64,000 nt of DNA, from assembly GCA_014872815.1 (NCBI GenBank), contig WKFK01000014.1, positions 310,001 to 374,000 on the forward strand, in the 5' to 3' direction. The DNA comes from Paracoccaceae bacterium. Its GTDB lineage: Bacteria > Pseudomonadota > Alphaproteobacteria > Rhodobacterales > Rhodobacteraceae. Positions 27,433 through 38,981 of this stretch are shown one piece after another; the first letter of the stretch is position 1, and each line of letters starts with the position of its first letter. The notes beneath the pieces are model-generated. The model had not been told where the DNA came from. It worked only from the letters and a program-made list of their open reading frames with translations, and made no database searches. Position numbers and translations under genes: made by a program.

Positions 27433-28203
27433 TTACGCTTCTGCGGCAGCTTCTTCAGCAACGGCTTCTTCAACCGGAGCTTCGAACTCACCCAGGTCTA
27501 CGCCAGCAGCGCCCAGCTGTGCTGTCATGCCGTCCAGCGCGGCACGGGAAACCAGATCACAGTACAGTGCGATCGCGCGGGACGCGTCGTCGTTGCCTGG
27601 GATGATGTAGTCAACGCCGTCTGGGGAGCAGTTGGTGTCCACAACAGCCACAACTGGGATGCCCAGCTTGTTGGCTTCTGCGATGGCCAGTGCTTCTTTT
27701 TTCACGTCGATGACGAACAGCAGGTCAGGAACGCCGCCCATGTCGCGGATACCGCCGAGGGACGCTTGCAGCTTCTCCTGGTCGCGCTCGATGCCCAGAC
27801 GCTCTTTCTTGGTCAGGCCTTCTGCGCCAGACGCGAGCTTCTCGTCGATCTCTTTCAGACGGTTGATGGACTGGGACACGGTTTTCCAGTTGGTCAGCGT
27901 GCCGCCGAGCCAGCGGTGGTTCATGTAGTACTGCGCGGATTTCTCTGCGGCATCTGCGATCGGCGCTGCGGCCTGACGCTTTGTGCCAACGAAGAGAACG
28001 CGGCCGCCTTTTGCAACGGTGTCACGAACAGCGTTCAGAGCTGCGTCCAGCATTGGAACAGTTTGGGTGAGGTCCATGATGTGGATGCCGTTGCGGGAGC
28101 CGTAGATGAACGGGCCCATGCGTGGGTTCCAACGCTGTGTTTGGTGACCAAAGTGTACGCCTGCTTCCAGCAGCTGGCGCATGGAGAACTCAGGAAGAGC
28201 CAT
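27433..28203 (-). CDS. rpsB: 30S ribosomal protein S2
   Basis: A 256-residue ribosomal protein of the small subunit. Conserved parts include [24 protein letters not shown] at the start and [13 protein letters not shown] near residue 95. The C-terminal 25 residues are Glu/Ala-rich, a normal variation. Upstream (28204-28405) is a 200-bp leader with no gene, which probably holds its promoter; a 6-bp stem (AAACCC/GGGTTT) lies near 28314-28332. Confidence 0.97.
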   Translation of the reverse strand: MALPEFSMRQLLEAGVHFGHQTQRWNPRMGPFIYGSRNGIHIMDLTQTVPMLDAALNAVRDTVAKGGRVLFVGTKRQAAAPIADAAEKSAQYYMNHRWLGGTLTNWKTVSQSINRLKEIDEKLASGAEGLTKKERLGIERDQEKLQASLGGIRDMGGVPDLLFVIDVKKEALAIAEANKLGIPVVAVVDTNCSPDGVDYIIPGNDDASRAIALYCDLVSRAALDGMTAQLGAAGVDLGEFEAPVEEAVAEEAAAEA

Positions 28204-28405
28204 GCTTGTATTTCCTTTTCCGGTTTACGCCTTGGCGGGGAGAAGTGAGAGCGCCCCTAGATCAGGGAACTCCAACCGGCGGATTGACAGGGATGTCTCC
28301 CCTGCCCGACCCAAACCCCGCCTGCGGGTTTGAATGGCGCGCGTTTACAGCAGGATTTGGCGGCGCGCAAGGGGGTATGGCCCATAAAATGCAGGGCCGC
28401 GCCGA

Positions 28406-29233
28406 TTATTCAAAGCGTTCTTTCAGTGTTGTGCGGATTTGATCCTCCGCCGATTTGGCCAGCGCCTTGCGATTGGTGAAGTCAGCCACCTTTAAAGGCG
28501 CGTGATAAATCACGTCAACGCGCCCCTGACGGGGGGCAGCCAATGTGGACAAAAGATGCGGGGCAAAGTCCATATCGCCCCACCAGCCATAGAACCGTGC
28601 CTCTTCGCCTTTGGGTGCCTGATAGTGCACCGTGACCGGCTGAATCAGCATGAAGTCCTTCAGTCTCGGGTCAAAGAACGCCTCAAAAAGTGTTGTTTTA
28701 AATGGCAAAACCCGCAAGCTGTCGCTGCTGGTGCCTTCTGGGAAGAACAACAATTGATGCCCGGCCAAAAGGCGGTCTTCGAAGATTTGCTTTTGCGCGC
28801 GCGCATCGCGACGGTCGCGGCGGATGAACACTGTACCAGTGGCTTTTGCGAGCCAGCCAATGCCGGGCCATTTGGCGACCTCAGCCTTGGAAACAAAATA
28901 GACCTGCTGTGCGGCGTTCAGCGAAAAGATGTCCAGCCAGGATGAATGATTGGCGACCACCGCGCCACGATCTCGGATTGGTGTGCCATGAACAGCAAAT
29001 CGGATGCCCATCAGTCGAAACGCATTACGGCAGACAAATTGCGTGATGTAGGGTGTCCAAGGGCGGCGCAGACCAAACAGAGGTTTTTCGATCAAGCGAA
29101 GGAGCAAGAGCAGGAGCAGGCAGCCAAATACCAAAATTGCCAAGGGGAATCCACGTACAATGGCCCGCACTACGTCGCCAAATCCCAGTTTGAGTGGCTC
29201 CGGATAGCCTTCTTCGCTCTCCCAAACGCTCAC
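28406..29233 (-). CDS. olsA: 1-acyl-sn-glycerol-3-phosphate acyltransferase-like protein (OlsA)
   Basis: A 275-residue PlsC-domain membrane protein. A hydrophobic anchor is at about 25-47. The catalytic HX4D box is NHSSWLD (about residues 95-101) and the substrate box is FFPEGTSSD (about 165). In this position, overlapping olsB by 4 bp, it should add the second acyl chain to lyso-ornithine lipid; some OlsA proteins also make phosphatidic acid. Membrane lipid change to ornithine lipid often accompanies phosphate limitation, in keeping with the pho module 4 kb away, though no Pho box was seen before this gene. Confidence 0.82.
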   Translation of the reverse strand: MSVWESEEGYPEPLKLGFGDVVRAIVRGFPLAILVFGCLLLLLLLRLIEKPLFGLRRPWTPYITQFVCRNAFRLMGIRFAVHGTPIRDRGAVVANHSSWLDIFSLNAAQQVYFVSKAEVAKWPGIGWLAKATGTVFIRRDRRDARAQKQIFEDRLLAGHQLLFFPEGTSSDSLRVLPFKTTLFEAFFDPRLKDFMLIQPVTVHYQAPKGEEARFYGWWGDMDFAPHLLSTLAAPRQGRVDVIYHAPLKVADFTNRKALAKSAEDQIRTTLKERFE

Positions 29234-30009
29234 AGGTTCCGCTCCTTAGTGTAAAGAGCGCGGTTTTTCTCATTCATCCGTGCCGTGTCGAGGACCAGAC
29301 AGACGTCCGTGGTGTTGAACGCATGGTCAAGGAAAGCCCCCTCGCCCACAAAACCGCCTAGGCGCAAGTAGGCTTTGATCAACGGTGGCACCGCCAGCAT
29401 GGCGGCACGCCGGTCAATTTGGTCTTCAGAGACAAGGTCCATGGTTTGGAACACGTCCGCTTGGGCACGGGGGCGGATGTCCTCTGGCGCGAGATGGCGG
29501 CTGTGCAACAGTGACAAAGGCTGTGCCAACGCCTCAACGTCAGTGCCGTGAAAACTTGCGACGCCAAACAGTACTTCAATGTCATGTTCTGCCACATAAC
29601 CTGCAAGCGCGTTCCAGAGGTGGAACATGGCGGCCCCCCCCCTATAATCTTCGTGCAGACACGAGCGGCCTAATTCCAGCAGTTTGCGGCCGGAGGATTT
29701 CAGGACACTGAGGTCATATTCATCTTCGGAGTAAAATCGGCCAAGTTCCGCCGCTGCATCACCTCTTAACACCCGATACACACCGACAACCTGATCCAAT
29801 GGGTTCGCTGAGCGTGCCAGATCCTTAAGGATTAGGTGATCAAAATACGGGTCAAACTGATCTTTTTCGAGCCGTGCACCGTGATCTACCATAGGACCAC
29901 AGCCACCCAGTTCTTCCACAAAAACACGATACCGCAGACGTTGCGCCGCCTGAAGCTCCGCGTCATCCTCAGCGAGTTTAACCATAAATTCTGGGGTGTG
30001 CGCACTCAT
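29230..30009 (-). CDS. olsB: L-ornithine N(alpha)-acyltransferase (OlsB-like)
   Basis: A GNAT-fold acyltransferase of the hemolysin/OlsB family. It joins a 3-hydroxyacyl group to ornithine, giving lyso-ornithine lipid. Conserved stretches include RLRYRVFVEELG, DPYFDHL and ELGRSCLHEDYRGGAAMFHLW. Two ATG starts are possible, 30054 (274 residues) and 30009 (259); neither has a good ribosome site. The shorter is chosen because the extra 15 residues are basic and unlike the family. The stop overlaps the olsA start. Confidence 0.83.
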   Translation of the reverse strand: MSAHTPEFMVKLAEDDAELQAAQRLRYRVFVEELGGCGPMVDHGARLEKDQFDPYFDHLILKDLARSANPLDQVVGVYRVLRGDAAAELGRFYSEDEYDLSVLKSSGRKLLELGRSCLHEDYRGGAAMFHLWNALAGYVAEHDIEVLFGVASFHGTDVEALAQPLSLLHSRHLAPEDIRPRAQADVFQTMDLVSEDQIDRRAAMLAVPPLIKAYLRLGGFVGEGAFLDHAFNTTDVCLVLDTARMNEKNRALYTKERNL

Positions 30010-30130
30010 CAGGAGGCGGTTTCCTCTTGTTTCCGGGTGTTTTAGGCGGCGCATCGGCGAAAATCAACCACATGCCAAACAACTGATCTGTTGACGATTT
30101 TTTCACCGCATGCACTATTTGTTAACGATT

Positions 30131-30325
30131 TTACGTCTCTGTGGCGGGCATCAAAAGGACATGAGATCCATCGATGACCACCTTGCCTGCGTCACGGAAA
30201 TTGACCGTGATCTTGCCACCGATGTTGGATTGCACCTGTCCCAGCCCCCAATCGGGTTGGTTTGGGTGTGTCACCAACATGCCTGGCTCCAGGAAGGCGT
30301 TGAGGTCAGAGTTTGGATCGCTCAT
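30131..30325 (-). CDS. DUF3553 domain protein
   Basis: A 64-residue small protein: PGMLVTHPNQPDWGLGQVQSN followed by KITVNFRDAGKVVID. This SH3-like motif resembles the DUF3553 family and the RNA-polymerase-binding domain in CarD/UvrD-like proteins. Start at the ATG at 30325; a further upstream frame lacks support. It diverges from chpT, with only 29 bp between the two starts, so the promoters overlap. Function unknown. Confidence 0.8.
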   Translation of the reverse strand: MSDPNSDLNAFLEPGMLVTHPNQPDWGLGQVQSNIGGKITVNFRDAGKVVIDGSHVLLMPATET

Positions 30326-30354
30326 GGGGCGCTCATGCAGTAAAGGAAAGTTGC

Positions 30355-30951
30355 ATGTCACATAATACGGATTTCGCAGCATTGGTAGGGTCGCGAATCT
30401 GCCACGATTTAATCAGCCCGGTTGGGGCAATTGGCAACGGCCTGGAGTTGATCGCTTTGACCGGCGACGCCAAAGGCCCGGAAATGGAAATGATTTCCGA
30501 CAGCGTGCACAATGCAAACGCGCGCATTCGCCTGTTTCGCGTGGCTTTTGGCCAGCCTGGGGACGCGCAAATGGTGGGCGAAGCGGAAATTCAATCTATC
30601 ATTCAAGGCCTCGCGCCAAGTTCGCGTGTGTCGACCTACTGGGAGATTGAGGGCGCTGTCACACGGTCCGAGTTGCGCTTGGCGTTCCTGACGCTCATGT
30701 GCTTTGATACTGCGATGCCGTTTGGGGGCACTGTAACGGTCACCAAAGACGGCGACAAATGGCTGTTGCTGGCAGAAAGCGAAAAACTGCGTGCGGATGA
30801 TGCGCTTTGGGATCCGATCTCCAAAGGGGAAATTCCAGAACACCTCGTGCCGGCCAAGGTTCAATTTGGTTTGCTGCCACAAGGCGTCACTATGCTGGGA
30901 CGCCACCTTGGTCTGCAACGTACCGAGATGAGTTTGGAAGTTACTTTCTAA
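30355..30951 (+). CDS. chpT: Histidine phosphotransferase ChpT
   Basis: A 198-residue dimeric phosphotransferase in the CckA-ChpT-CtrA/CpdR relay, which in Rhodobacterales controls motility, gene transfer agents and quorum-linked traits. The phospho-accepting His is in GSRICHDLISPVGAIGNGLEL (residue 17). The C-terminal part resembles a degenerate kinase ATPase domain. AAAGGA precedes the ATG by 8 bases. A bidirectional terminator follows at 30956. Confidence 0.9.
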   Translation: MSHNTDFAALVGSRICHDLISPVGAIGNGLELIALTGDAKGPEMEMISDSVHNANARIRLFRVAFGQPGDAQMVGEAEIQSIIQGLAPSSRVSTYWEIEGAVTRSELRLAFLTLMCFDTAMPFGGTVTVTKDGDKWLLLAESEKLRADDALWDPISKGEIPEHLVPAKVQFGLLPQGVTMLGRHLGLQRTEMSLEVTF

Positions 30952-30955
30952 CAAA

Positions 30956-30979
30956 AAAGGCGCCCTATGAGGCGCCTTT
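30956..30979. terminator. Bidirectional terminator between chpT and proA
   Basis: AAAGGCGCC (30956-30964) pairs with GGCGCCTTT (30971-30979), 6-base loop, with A and T runs on each side. It ends both convergent genes. Confidence 0.88.
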
Positions 30980-31001
30980 CTTTTTGTACTTTATGGTGCT
31001 C

Positions 31002-32267
31002 TTAGGCGCGGGTTGTGCCGTTGCCCTCGACCAAATATTTGAAGCTGGTGAGTTGGGCTGCGCCAACAGGGCCGCGCGCGTGCATTTTTCCGGTGGCGAT
31101 GCCGATTTCAGCCCCCATGCCAAATTCACCGCCATCGGCAAACTGGGTAGAGGCGTTGCGCATCAGAATGGCGCTGTCCAAACGTTCAAAGAAACGCGCT
31201 GCGGTGGCATCATCTTCTGTGAGAATACAGTCGGTGTGGTTGGACCCATATTCCCGGATATGCGCGATGGCGCCGTCCACATCCGAAACCACTTTGGCCG
31301 CGATGTCCATGTCGAGGTATTCTTTGCCCCAGTCGTCCGCGGTGGCGGAAATGGTCCCATCGATCTTGGCCAGTGTTTCATCCGCATGCACACGCACACC
31401 GGCTTCAATCAGCATTTGGATCAAGGCGGCACCAAGACCATCCACAAGGCTTTCGTGGATCAGCAGGCATTCCGCCGCGCCACAGATGCCCGTGCGCCGC
31501 GTCTTGGCGTTCATTACCACATCCATGGCTTTTTGCGGATCAGCGGCGGTATCTACGTAGACGTGCACAATGCCTTCAAGGTGCGCAAAAACCGGCACGC
31601 GGGCTTCGCGCTGCACGAGGCCAACCAAGCCTTTGCCGCCACGGGGCACAATCACATCTACGGTGTCAACCATAGTCAGCAGTTCCTGCACCGCCGCACG
31701 ATCACGGGTGGGCACAAGCTGGATGGAGGCCTCCGGCAGTCCAACAGACTGGAGCCCATCGACCAAGCACGCGTGGATGGCGCTGGAACTGTGAAAGCTC
31801 TCCGAGCCCCCGCGCAGGATCACTGCGTTACCTGATTTCAGGCACAGCGCACCTGCATCGGCCGTCACATTGGGACGGCTTTCATAGATCACGCCGACCA
31901 CGCCTAGGGGCGTGCGCACACGGCGAATATTGAGGCCAGACGGCATGTCCCATTCAGTTAGCACCTCCCCGACCGGATCATCCTGTGCGGCTACGGTGCG
32001 CAGACCGGTGACGACGCCTTCAATGCGGTTTTCGTCCAGCATCAGGCGGTCCATCATCGCGTCTGACAGACCTTTGTCGCGGCCAAATTCGAGATCTTTC
32101 TTGTTGGCCTCAATGATCTCAGCGCGACGGGACCAAACGGCATCGGCTGCCGCTTCCAGCGCCGCGCGTTTGATTTCCGGCGGAGCAAAGGCCAGTTCCG
32201 CGCTTGCCGCTTTGGCGTTTGCGCCAATCTGGGCCATCAGGGCGGGGATGTCTGCGATGTCTTTCAT
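31002..32267 (-). CDS. proA: Glutamate-5-semialdehyde dehydrogenase
   Basis: A 421-residue NADPH-dependent enzyme, the second step of proline synthesis, reducing gamma-glutamyl phosphate to the semialdehyde. The catalytic cysteine is in [17 protein letters not shown], and the N-terminal cofactor region has [17 protein letters not shown]. Length is normal. It lies 67 bp after proB on the same strand and is the last gene of the obgE-proB-proA run. Confidence 0.95.
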   Translation of the reverse strand: MKDIADIPALMAQIGANAKAASAELAFAPPEIKRAALEAAADAVWSRRAEIIEANKKDLEFGRDKGLSDAMMDRLMLDENRIEGVVTGLRTVAAQDDPVGEVLTEWDMPSGLNIRRVRTPLGVVGVIYESRPNVTADAGALCLKSGNAVILRGGSESFHSSSAIHACLVDGLQSVGLPEASIQLVPTRDRAAVQELLTMVDTVDVIVPRGGKGLVGLVQREARVPVFAHLEGIVHVYVDTAADPQKAMDVVMNAKTRRTGICGAAECLLIHESLVDGLGAALIQMLIEAGVRVHADETLAKIDGTISATADDWGKEYLDMDIAAKVVSDVDGAIAHIREYGSNHTDCILTEDDATAARFFERLDSAILMRNASTQFADGGEFGMGAEIGIATGKMHARGPVGAAQLTSFKYLVEGNGTTRA

Positions 32268-32334
32268 CGGTTCAGTCCTTTGCTAAGGGTGGTCGTTGTC
32301 GCCTTCGACGAGGATATTTATGGCCAATTGAAGT

Positions 32335-35076
<2,742 letters not shown>

Positions 35077-35089
35077 CGCGGTCTCCTCC

Positions 35090-35683
35090 TCAAAGAACCA
35101 CATAAAGCACCGAGGCCACGGTCAAAGCGGCCAAAGTGCGCATCAAATATTTTTCCGCGGGCTTGCCAGCCACAGTGCGGGCGATCTGGTCTCCGGCGTA
35201 GGTCCAGATCGGATGAAAAACCGCCTGTGCCGCCAATAGGCAGATGGCGATGGTCGCTGTAGCTTGCAAGGCAGGTGTCGCGGGTGTGACAAAATTTGTG
35301 AACCCCGCCACAATCATCGCCCAGGCTTTGGGGTTCAGCGGATGCACCAGCAGACCGGCAGCAAAACCGGGCGGCTGTTCACTCTCACCACTGCCAGGAG
35401 ACAGCCGCAAATTGGCGACTTTCCAGGCAAGCCAGCAAATGTAAGCGGCGCTGATCCACTTAAGCGCTGCAAAGACCTCCGGCACCGCCTCGGCCAGTTC
35501 CATCAGGCCAAACCCAATCGGCCAGATGATCAGTTGCTTGCCCAAGGCCACCCCTGCCACAAAGGGCAGCGCTGCCTTAAAGCCAAACCGCGCGCCGGTG
35601 GCCAATAGCGCCATGTTCGCAGGACCAGGTGTGCCCACCTGACTTGCGGCAAAAACGCTAAAACTGATCACGGCGACGCTCAT
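35090..35683 (-). CDS. LysE/RhtB family amino-acid exporter
   Basis: A 197-residue inner-membrane protein with about six hydrophobic helices. The family start SQVGTPGPANMALLATGARFGFKAALPF, with the Gly-Pro-Gly-Pro-like motif near residue 18, is clear. Members export lysine, homoserine, threonine or similar. The ATG at 35683 is favoured over a TTG four codons up. It sits after the rplU-rpmA terminator and 13 bp before a GNAT gene. Confidence 0.88.
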   Translation of the reverse strand: MSVAVISFSVFAASQVGTPGPANMALLATGARFGFKAALPFVAGVALGKQLIIWPIGFGLMELAEAVPEVFAALKWISAAYICWLAWKVANLRLSPGSGESEQPPGFAAGLLVHPLNPKAWAMIVAGFTNFVTPATPALQATATIAICLLAAQAVFHPIWTYAGDQIARTVAGKPAEKYLMRTLAALTVASVLYVVL

Positions 35684-35700
35684 GTCGGATCTCAAAACTC

Positions 35701-35735
35701 AAAAAAGAAAAAGGGCCGGCTTTGTCAGCCGGCCC
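35701..35735 (-). terminator. Terminator of rplU-rpmA
   Basis: GGGCCGGC (35713-35720) and GCCGGCCC (35728-35735) form an 8-bp stem, 7-base loop; the A-rich tract 35701-35712 is the U tract on the minus strand. It separates the ribosomal pair from the lysE-obgE-proBA run. Confidence 0.9.
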
Positions 35736-35766
35736 CTATATGTCTCATAACCTTTACGGGTTCGGC

Positions 35767-36036
35767 TTATTCAGCGGCCTCCGCCACCGGGAGAACCGAA
35801 ATAAAGGTGCGGCCTTTCAGGCCCTTGTGGAACTTCACGTTGCCGTCGACGGTTGCAAAGATGGTGTGATCTTTGCCCATGCCAACGCCTTCACCCGGCC
35901 ACATCTTGGTGCCGCGCTGACGCACGATGATGTTGCCTGGGATGACGTTCTCGCCACCGTATTTTTTCACGCCAAGACGGCGACCTGCGGAGTCGCGACC
36001 GTTACGGGAACTACCACCAGCTTTTTTATGTGCCAT
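35767..36036 (-). CDS. rpmA: 50S ribosomal protein L27
   Basis: An 89-residue ribosomal protein near the peptidyl-transferase centre. It starts [15 protein letters not shown] and has the core [18 protein letters not shown]. There is no Firmicutes-type N-terminal extension. It follows rplU by 22 bp, the standard order. Confidence 0.97.
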   Translation of the reverse strand: MAHKKAGGSSRNGRDSAGRRLGVKKYGGENVIPGNIIVRQRGTKMWPGEGVGMGKDHTIFATVDGNVKFHKGLKGRTFISVLPVAEAAE

Positions 36037-36058
36037 ATCGTTAGTCTCCTATAGTCTC

Positions 36059-36664
36059 TTACTTCGCCAGTTCTTTGGCTTGTTCAACCCACTCAGGCTT
36101 CACTTTGGTGCCTTCGAAAGTCGCTGCGTCCACGGCTGCCAGAGCAGCATAGGTGGAGATGCCTGCTTCTACCAGCTTTTTGGCAGCAGCCGGACCAACA
36201 CCGTTGATGGCGGTCAGATCGTCTGCAGCTGCATCTGCGGCAGGAGCTTCGGCTTTCTTGGCAGCTTTGGCAGGCTTGGCTGGTGCTGCTTCTGCAGGAG
36301 CAGAAACGGAACCGGAACCGATCGCGGCTTTCACGCCGGATTTGTCTGCGCCGGAGGCCAGAATGTCGGTGATGCGAACCAGAGTCAGTTTCTGACGGTG
36401 GCCCACGGTACGCTTGGAGCTGTGCTTACGACGACGCTTCACGAATTTGATCAGCTTTTCGCCTTTGATCTGGTCGATCACGTCTGCCTGCACGGCTGCG
36501 CCTTCAACGAAAGGAGCGCCAACAACGGTGGTGTCACCGCCAACCATCAGCACTTCGTTGAATTGAATCTTTTCGCCAGCGTCTGCAGCCAGTTTTTCAA
36601 CACGCAGGACGTCGCCTGCCTGTACTTTATACTGTTTGCCGCCGGTCTTCAGGACTGCGAACAT
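36059..36664 (-). CDS. rplU: 50S ribosomal protein L21 with long C-terminal extension
   Basis: A 201-residue protein. Residues 1-103 are ordinary L21 (FAVLKTGGKQYKVQAGDVLRVEKL, then RRKHSSKRTVGHRQKLT). The remaining 98 residues are an Ala/Lys/Pro linker (about 120-150) and a compact end (about 150-201, DDLTAINGVGPAAAKKLVEAGI), which looks like a helix-hairpin-helix nucleic-acid-binding fold. E. coli L21 is 103 residues; the extended form occurs in some alphaproteobacteria. First gene of the rplU-rpmA unit; the 206-bp gap upstream (36665-36870) probably carries the promoter. Confidence 0.95.
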   Translation of the reverse strand: MFAVLKTGGKQYKVQAGDVLRVEKLAADAGEKIQFNEVLMVGGDTTVVGAPFVEGAAVQADVIDQIKGEKLIKFVKRRRKHSSKRTVGHRQKLTLVRITDILASGADKSGVKAAIGSGSVSAPAEAAPAKPAKAAKKAEAPAADAAADDLTAINGVGPAAAKKLVEAGISTYAALAAVDAATFEGTKVKPEWVEQAKELAK

Positions 36665-36870
36665 GTCCTATTCCTTCGATCTTGTCGCGTCCTTCGGTCC
36701 CTTTGCTCGTAAGCTCCAGCGTTTTGGCAGATGCCACCTCAAACAGCGCGCCCCTTTTGGGGGCTGTGTTACAATAAAATCAGGCGCAAAGTGCACACTT
36801 CACGCCGGATGCGCGCTTATCCTGTGGAAAACCTTTTAAGTCAACCCGTTTTTTAAGGGCGTCTGTGGTC

Positions 36871-37740
36871 TCAGAGGTCCTGAACTGGCTGAATATCGCC
36901 CATGCGCAGCGCCAGGGCCTCAAAACGGTTGGACATGACCTCAAAATGCACCGCGTTCATCAGCTCATACACGGTCATCATGTCAGGATGCTCCAACGCC
37001 TCCGTATATTCCACCAGCTCTTCCAGTGTGAAATCCCGGTACGTGTACGCGGCATTGGCGAGCGACGAGGTTTCAATGGCTTCGGCCATCTCCTCGGCAT
37101 TTTCGTTCAGCAGCGCACGCAGGCCGTCTTCGTCTGTACGCAGCTCGATAACTCCGGCATAGGAGGCCGCCAGAATGAAACGCACCTGAATTTCTGTCAT
37201 TGCCTTAGGGCCAATGTCATTTGGGTCAATTGCGACGCTCATACGGCGAAACAGATCGACACGTGGATCATCTTTGGCTTCTAGATCCGCAAGCATGGCA
37301 TTGCCCACCAGGTCCTTTTCTTCGTCGTCCGCCATATGGCTGCTGTTTTCCACGTCCACCAAACGCTGCCCCAAGTCCGACGCATAGAACGCCGCCGCAT
37401 GCGCCAACAGATCGTCCTCCAGCGTGGCTTCGAGAATATCCAGCGCGCGGTTCTGCATGAAATCCGTGTCAAACACATCTTCCGCCATTGCCGTCCATTG
37501 CGCGCCAAAGTCGCCCTGGTTCATGCCCAAGAGGTCCGGCGCAGAAGTTGCAGACAAGGCTATTGAGTCGATCGCCACATCAAATCCGGTGACTTTCAAA
37601 AAGGCCTCCACCTTGGCGCGATCAGCCGCCTGCGCGGCAGACATCAGCGCAAATACGCAGGTCAAAGCCGATAGAGCCAGCAGGAACAGCCGGTTTTTGA
37701 TATAGTCAATCGGGGCCACGCGGGCAGAGGTCTTTTGCAT
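36871..37740 (-). CDS. DUF2059 domain-containing exported protein
   Basis: A 289-residue protein with an N-terminal hydrophobic segment that reads as a signal peptide (NRLFLLALSALTCVFALMSAAQA, cleavage near residue 39). The helical, acidic remainder resembles DUF2059 (about residues 225-275 best). No catalytic motif is seen. It stands alone, 106 bp from the tRNA-Ser gene on the opposite strand. Function unknown; periplasmic location is inferred from the signal. Confidence 0.72.
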   Translation of the reverse strand: MQKTSARVAPIDYIKNRLFLLALSALTCVFALMSAAQAADRAKVEAFLKVTGFDVAIDSIALSATSAPDLLGMNQGDFGAQWTAMAEDVFDTDFMQNRALDILEATLEDDLLAHAAAFYASDLGQRLVDVENSSHMADDEEKDLVGNAMLADLEAKDDPRVDLFRRMSVAIDPNDIGPKAMTEIQVRFILAASYAGVIELRTDEDGLRALLNENAEEMAEAIETSSLANAAYTYRDFTLEELVEYTEALEHPDMMTVYELMNAVHFEVMSNRFEALALRMGDIQPVQDL

Positions 37741-37846
37741 AGGGTCAAGCTAATCCTTTTGTTGGACAAAACAATGCAAATCCCACTTGCGCCACATCAC
37801 AATCCCGATTAAACGACGCCCTCACCAAGACCACGGTCTATCGGAC

Positions 37847-37936
37847 GGAGAGGTGCCGGAGTGGTCGAACGGGGCGGTCTCGAAAACCGTTGTCCCTTCA
37901 CGGGGACCCAGGGTTCGAATCCCTGTCTCTCCGCCA
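37847..37936 (+). tRNA. tRNA-Ser (CGA)
   Basis: A 90-nt tRNA with acceptor stem GGAGAGG/TCTCTCC, a long variable arm (TTGTCCC...GGGACCC region) as in class II serine tRNAs, T-loop GGTTCGAATCC and encoded CCA at 37934-37936. The anticodon loop CTCGAAA gives anticodon CGA, reading UCG. Its end is one base from the stop codon of the opposite-strand gene. Confidence 0.95.
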
Positions 37937-37937
37937 C

Positions 37938-38981
37938 TTACATCCGCAATGGTATCGATTTACTGACCTCTAGGGCTTGCAGGGCTTCTAGGGCTGGATC
38001 GGCGTCGATGTCGGTGTCCGGTATCTCTAAGCCAGCGTTCACAGAGATGGCTGAAAACTGCAGAGACACCACATAGGCGAGGTCTGGATCAAACAGCACA
38101 CGAGCGGACAAAACATCCGAAATTGTGCGACGCAGTTCTGCATCGCCGGTTTCAAAATGCATGGCGAGTGCCTGCACAAGGGCGCTGCGCGTATTATACG
38201 TGTTTTGCGGACTGCTCATTAGCATGGCATCTAGCCAGTTTATCCCCCCCACCCCTTCAAGCGCGATCAAACTGAGAGCGTAAGCCCCAAGCATCTCGCT
38301 CTCATGCGCCAGTCCCTGTGTTGCTCGAAACCTCAAAAAGGTGGACAGCTCCGGCGTGGCAGGCGCCAGCCCCATAAGCAGTATTCGAATTGCGCGCAGA
38401 TCCATTTCGGTAATCGTATCAAGTTGTGACTGCAGCGTCTCGGCATCCACATCCAAATTGAGACCTTTCAATGTGCCGTACTCAGCGAGATCGAGCTCTC
38501 TTAGCGCAAGTGTACGAACTCTCTTATCTGAATGGTTCAAGTGGCTTGCAAAATAGCTCGCCCGCCTTTTGGGATCTTGTTCCCACTCTGGAAGACGGTC
38601 CTGAATGGTTTTCAGAATGGGGGCAAATGATGCGTCCACTGTGATCAGGCGATGCCATACTTCGGTGTCTGCGTCCCGGGCAAACAGGACTTGCGCATTT
38701 GGTTGCAGGCGCAGCAACCGGCGTGTGCTGCTGTCTACAAGCATTGGCAAAACCACAGAAGTGCCTGACGATCGCAATGCGTCAGTCACTTCGTATCGAA
38801 AGGCGTTTTCTTCTGCAGGGCGCGCTAGAACAATGTGATCTGCCGATATCATGCGCTCAACAAGAGTGGGTTGGGGCTCATATCCGTGAAAGGCACAGGC
38901 AGTTGCAACGCCTGGGACCAGCCCGCCAATCAAACAGGCGGCCAGAGCGTTTGCACTAACCAGGTGTCTTCTAAAACCCAT
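37938..38981 (-). CDS. Exported protein of unknown function (HupE-neighbour)
   Basis: A 347-residue protein with a signal peptide (VSANALAACLIGGLVPGVATA, cleavage before CAFHGYEP). The first mature residue is Cys, but the preceding sequence does not fit a strict lipobox. A beta-rich domain seems to cover about 35-135, followed by a mostly helical region (about 150-320) that could be helical repeats. No family was recognised. The ATG at 38981 is chosen as it begins the signal peptide; frames further up lie inside the HupE gene. It overlaps that gene by 11 bp and is third in the PPIase-HupE-unknown unit. Confidence 0.7.
   Translation of the reverse strand: MGFRRHLVSANALAACLIGGLVPGVATACAFHGYEPQPTLVERMISADHIVLARPAEENAFRYEVTDALRSSGTSVVLPMLVDSSTRRLLRLQPNAQVLFARDADTEVWHRLITVDASFAPILKTIQDRLPEWEQDPKRRASYFASHLNHSDKRVRTLALRELDLAEYGTLKGLNLDVDAETLQSQLDTITEMDLRAIRILLMGLAPATPELSTFLRFRATQGLAHESEMLGAYALSLIALEGVGGINWLDAMLMSSPQNTYNTRSALVQALAMHFETGDAELRRTISDVLSARVLFDPDLAYVVSLQFSAISVNAGLEIPDTDIDADPALEALQALEVSKSIPLRM

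Noticed and set aside
26270-28248. Long plus-strand frames opposite rpsB and tsf (446 and 277 codons)
   Set aside because: They are antisense shadows of the well-conserved ribosomal S2 and EF-Ts genes and show no family features.
30807-31835. 342-codon plus-strand frame over proA
   Set aside because: Antisense shadow of proA; composition is His/Gly-rich, and there is no ribosome site.
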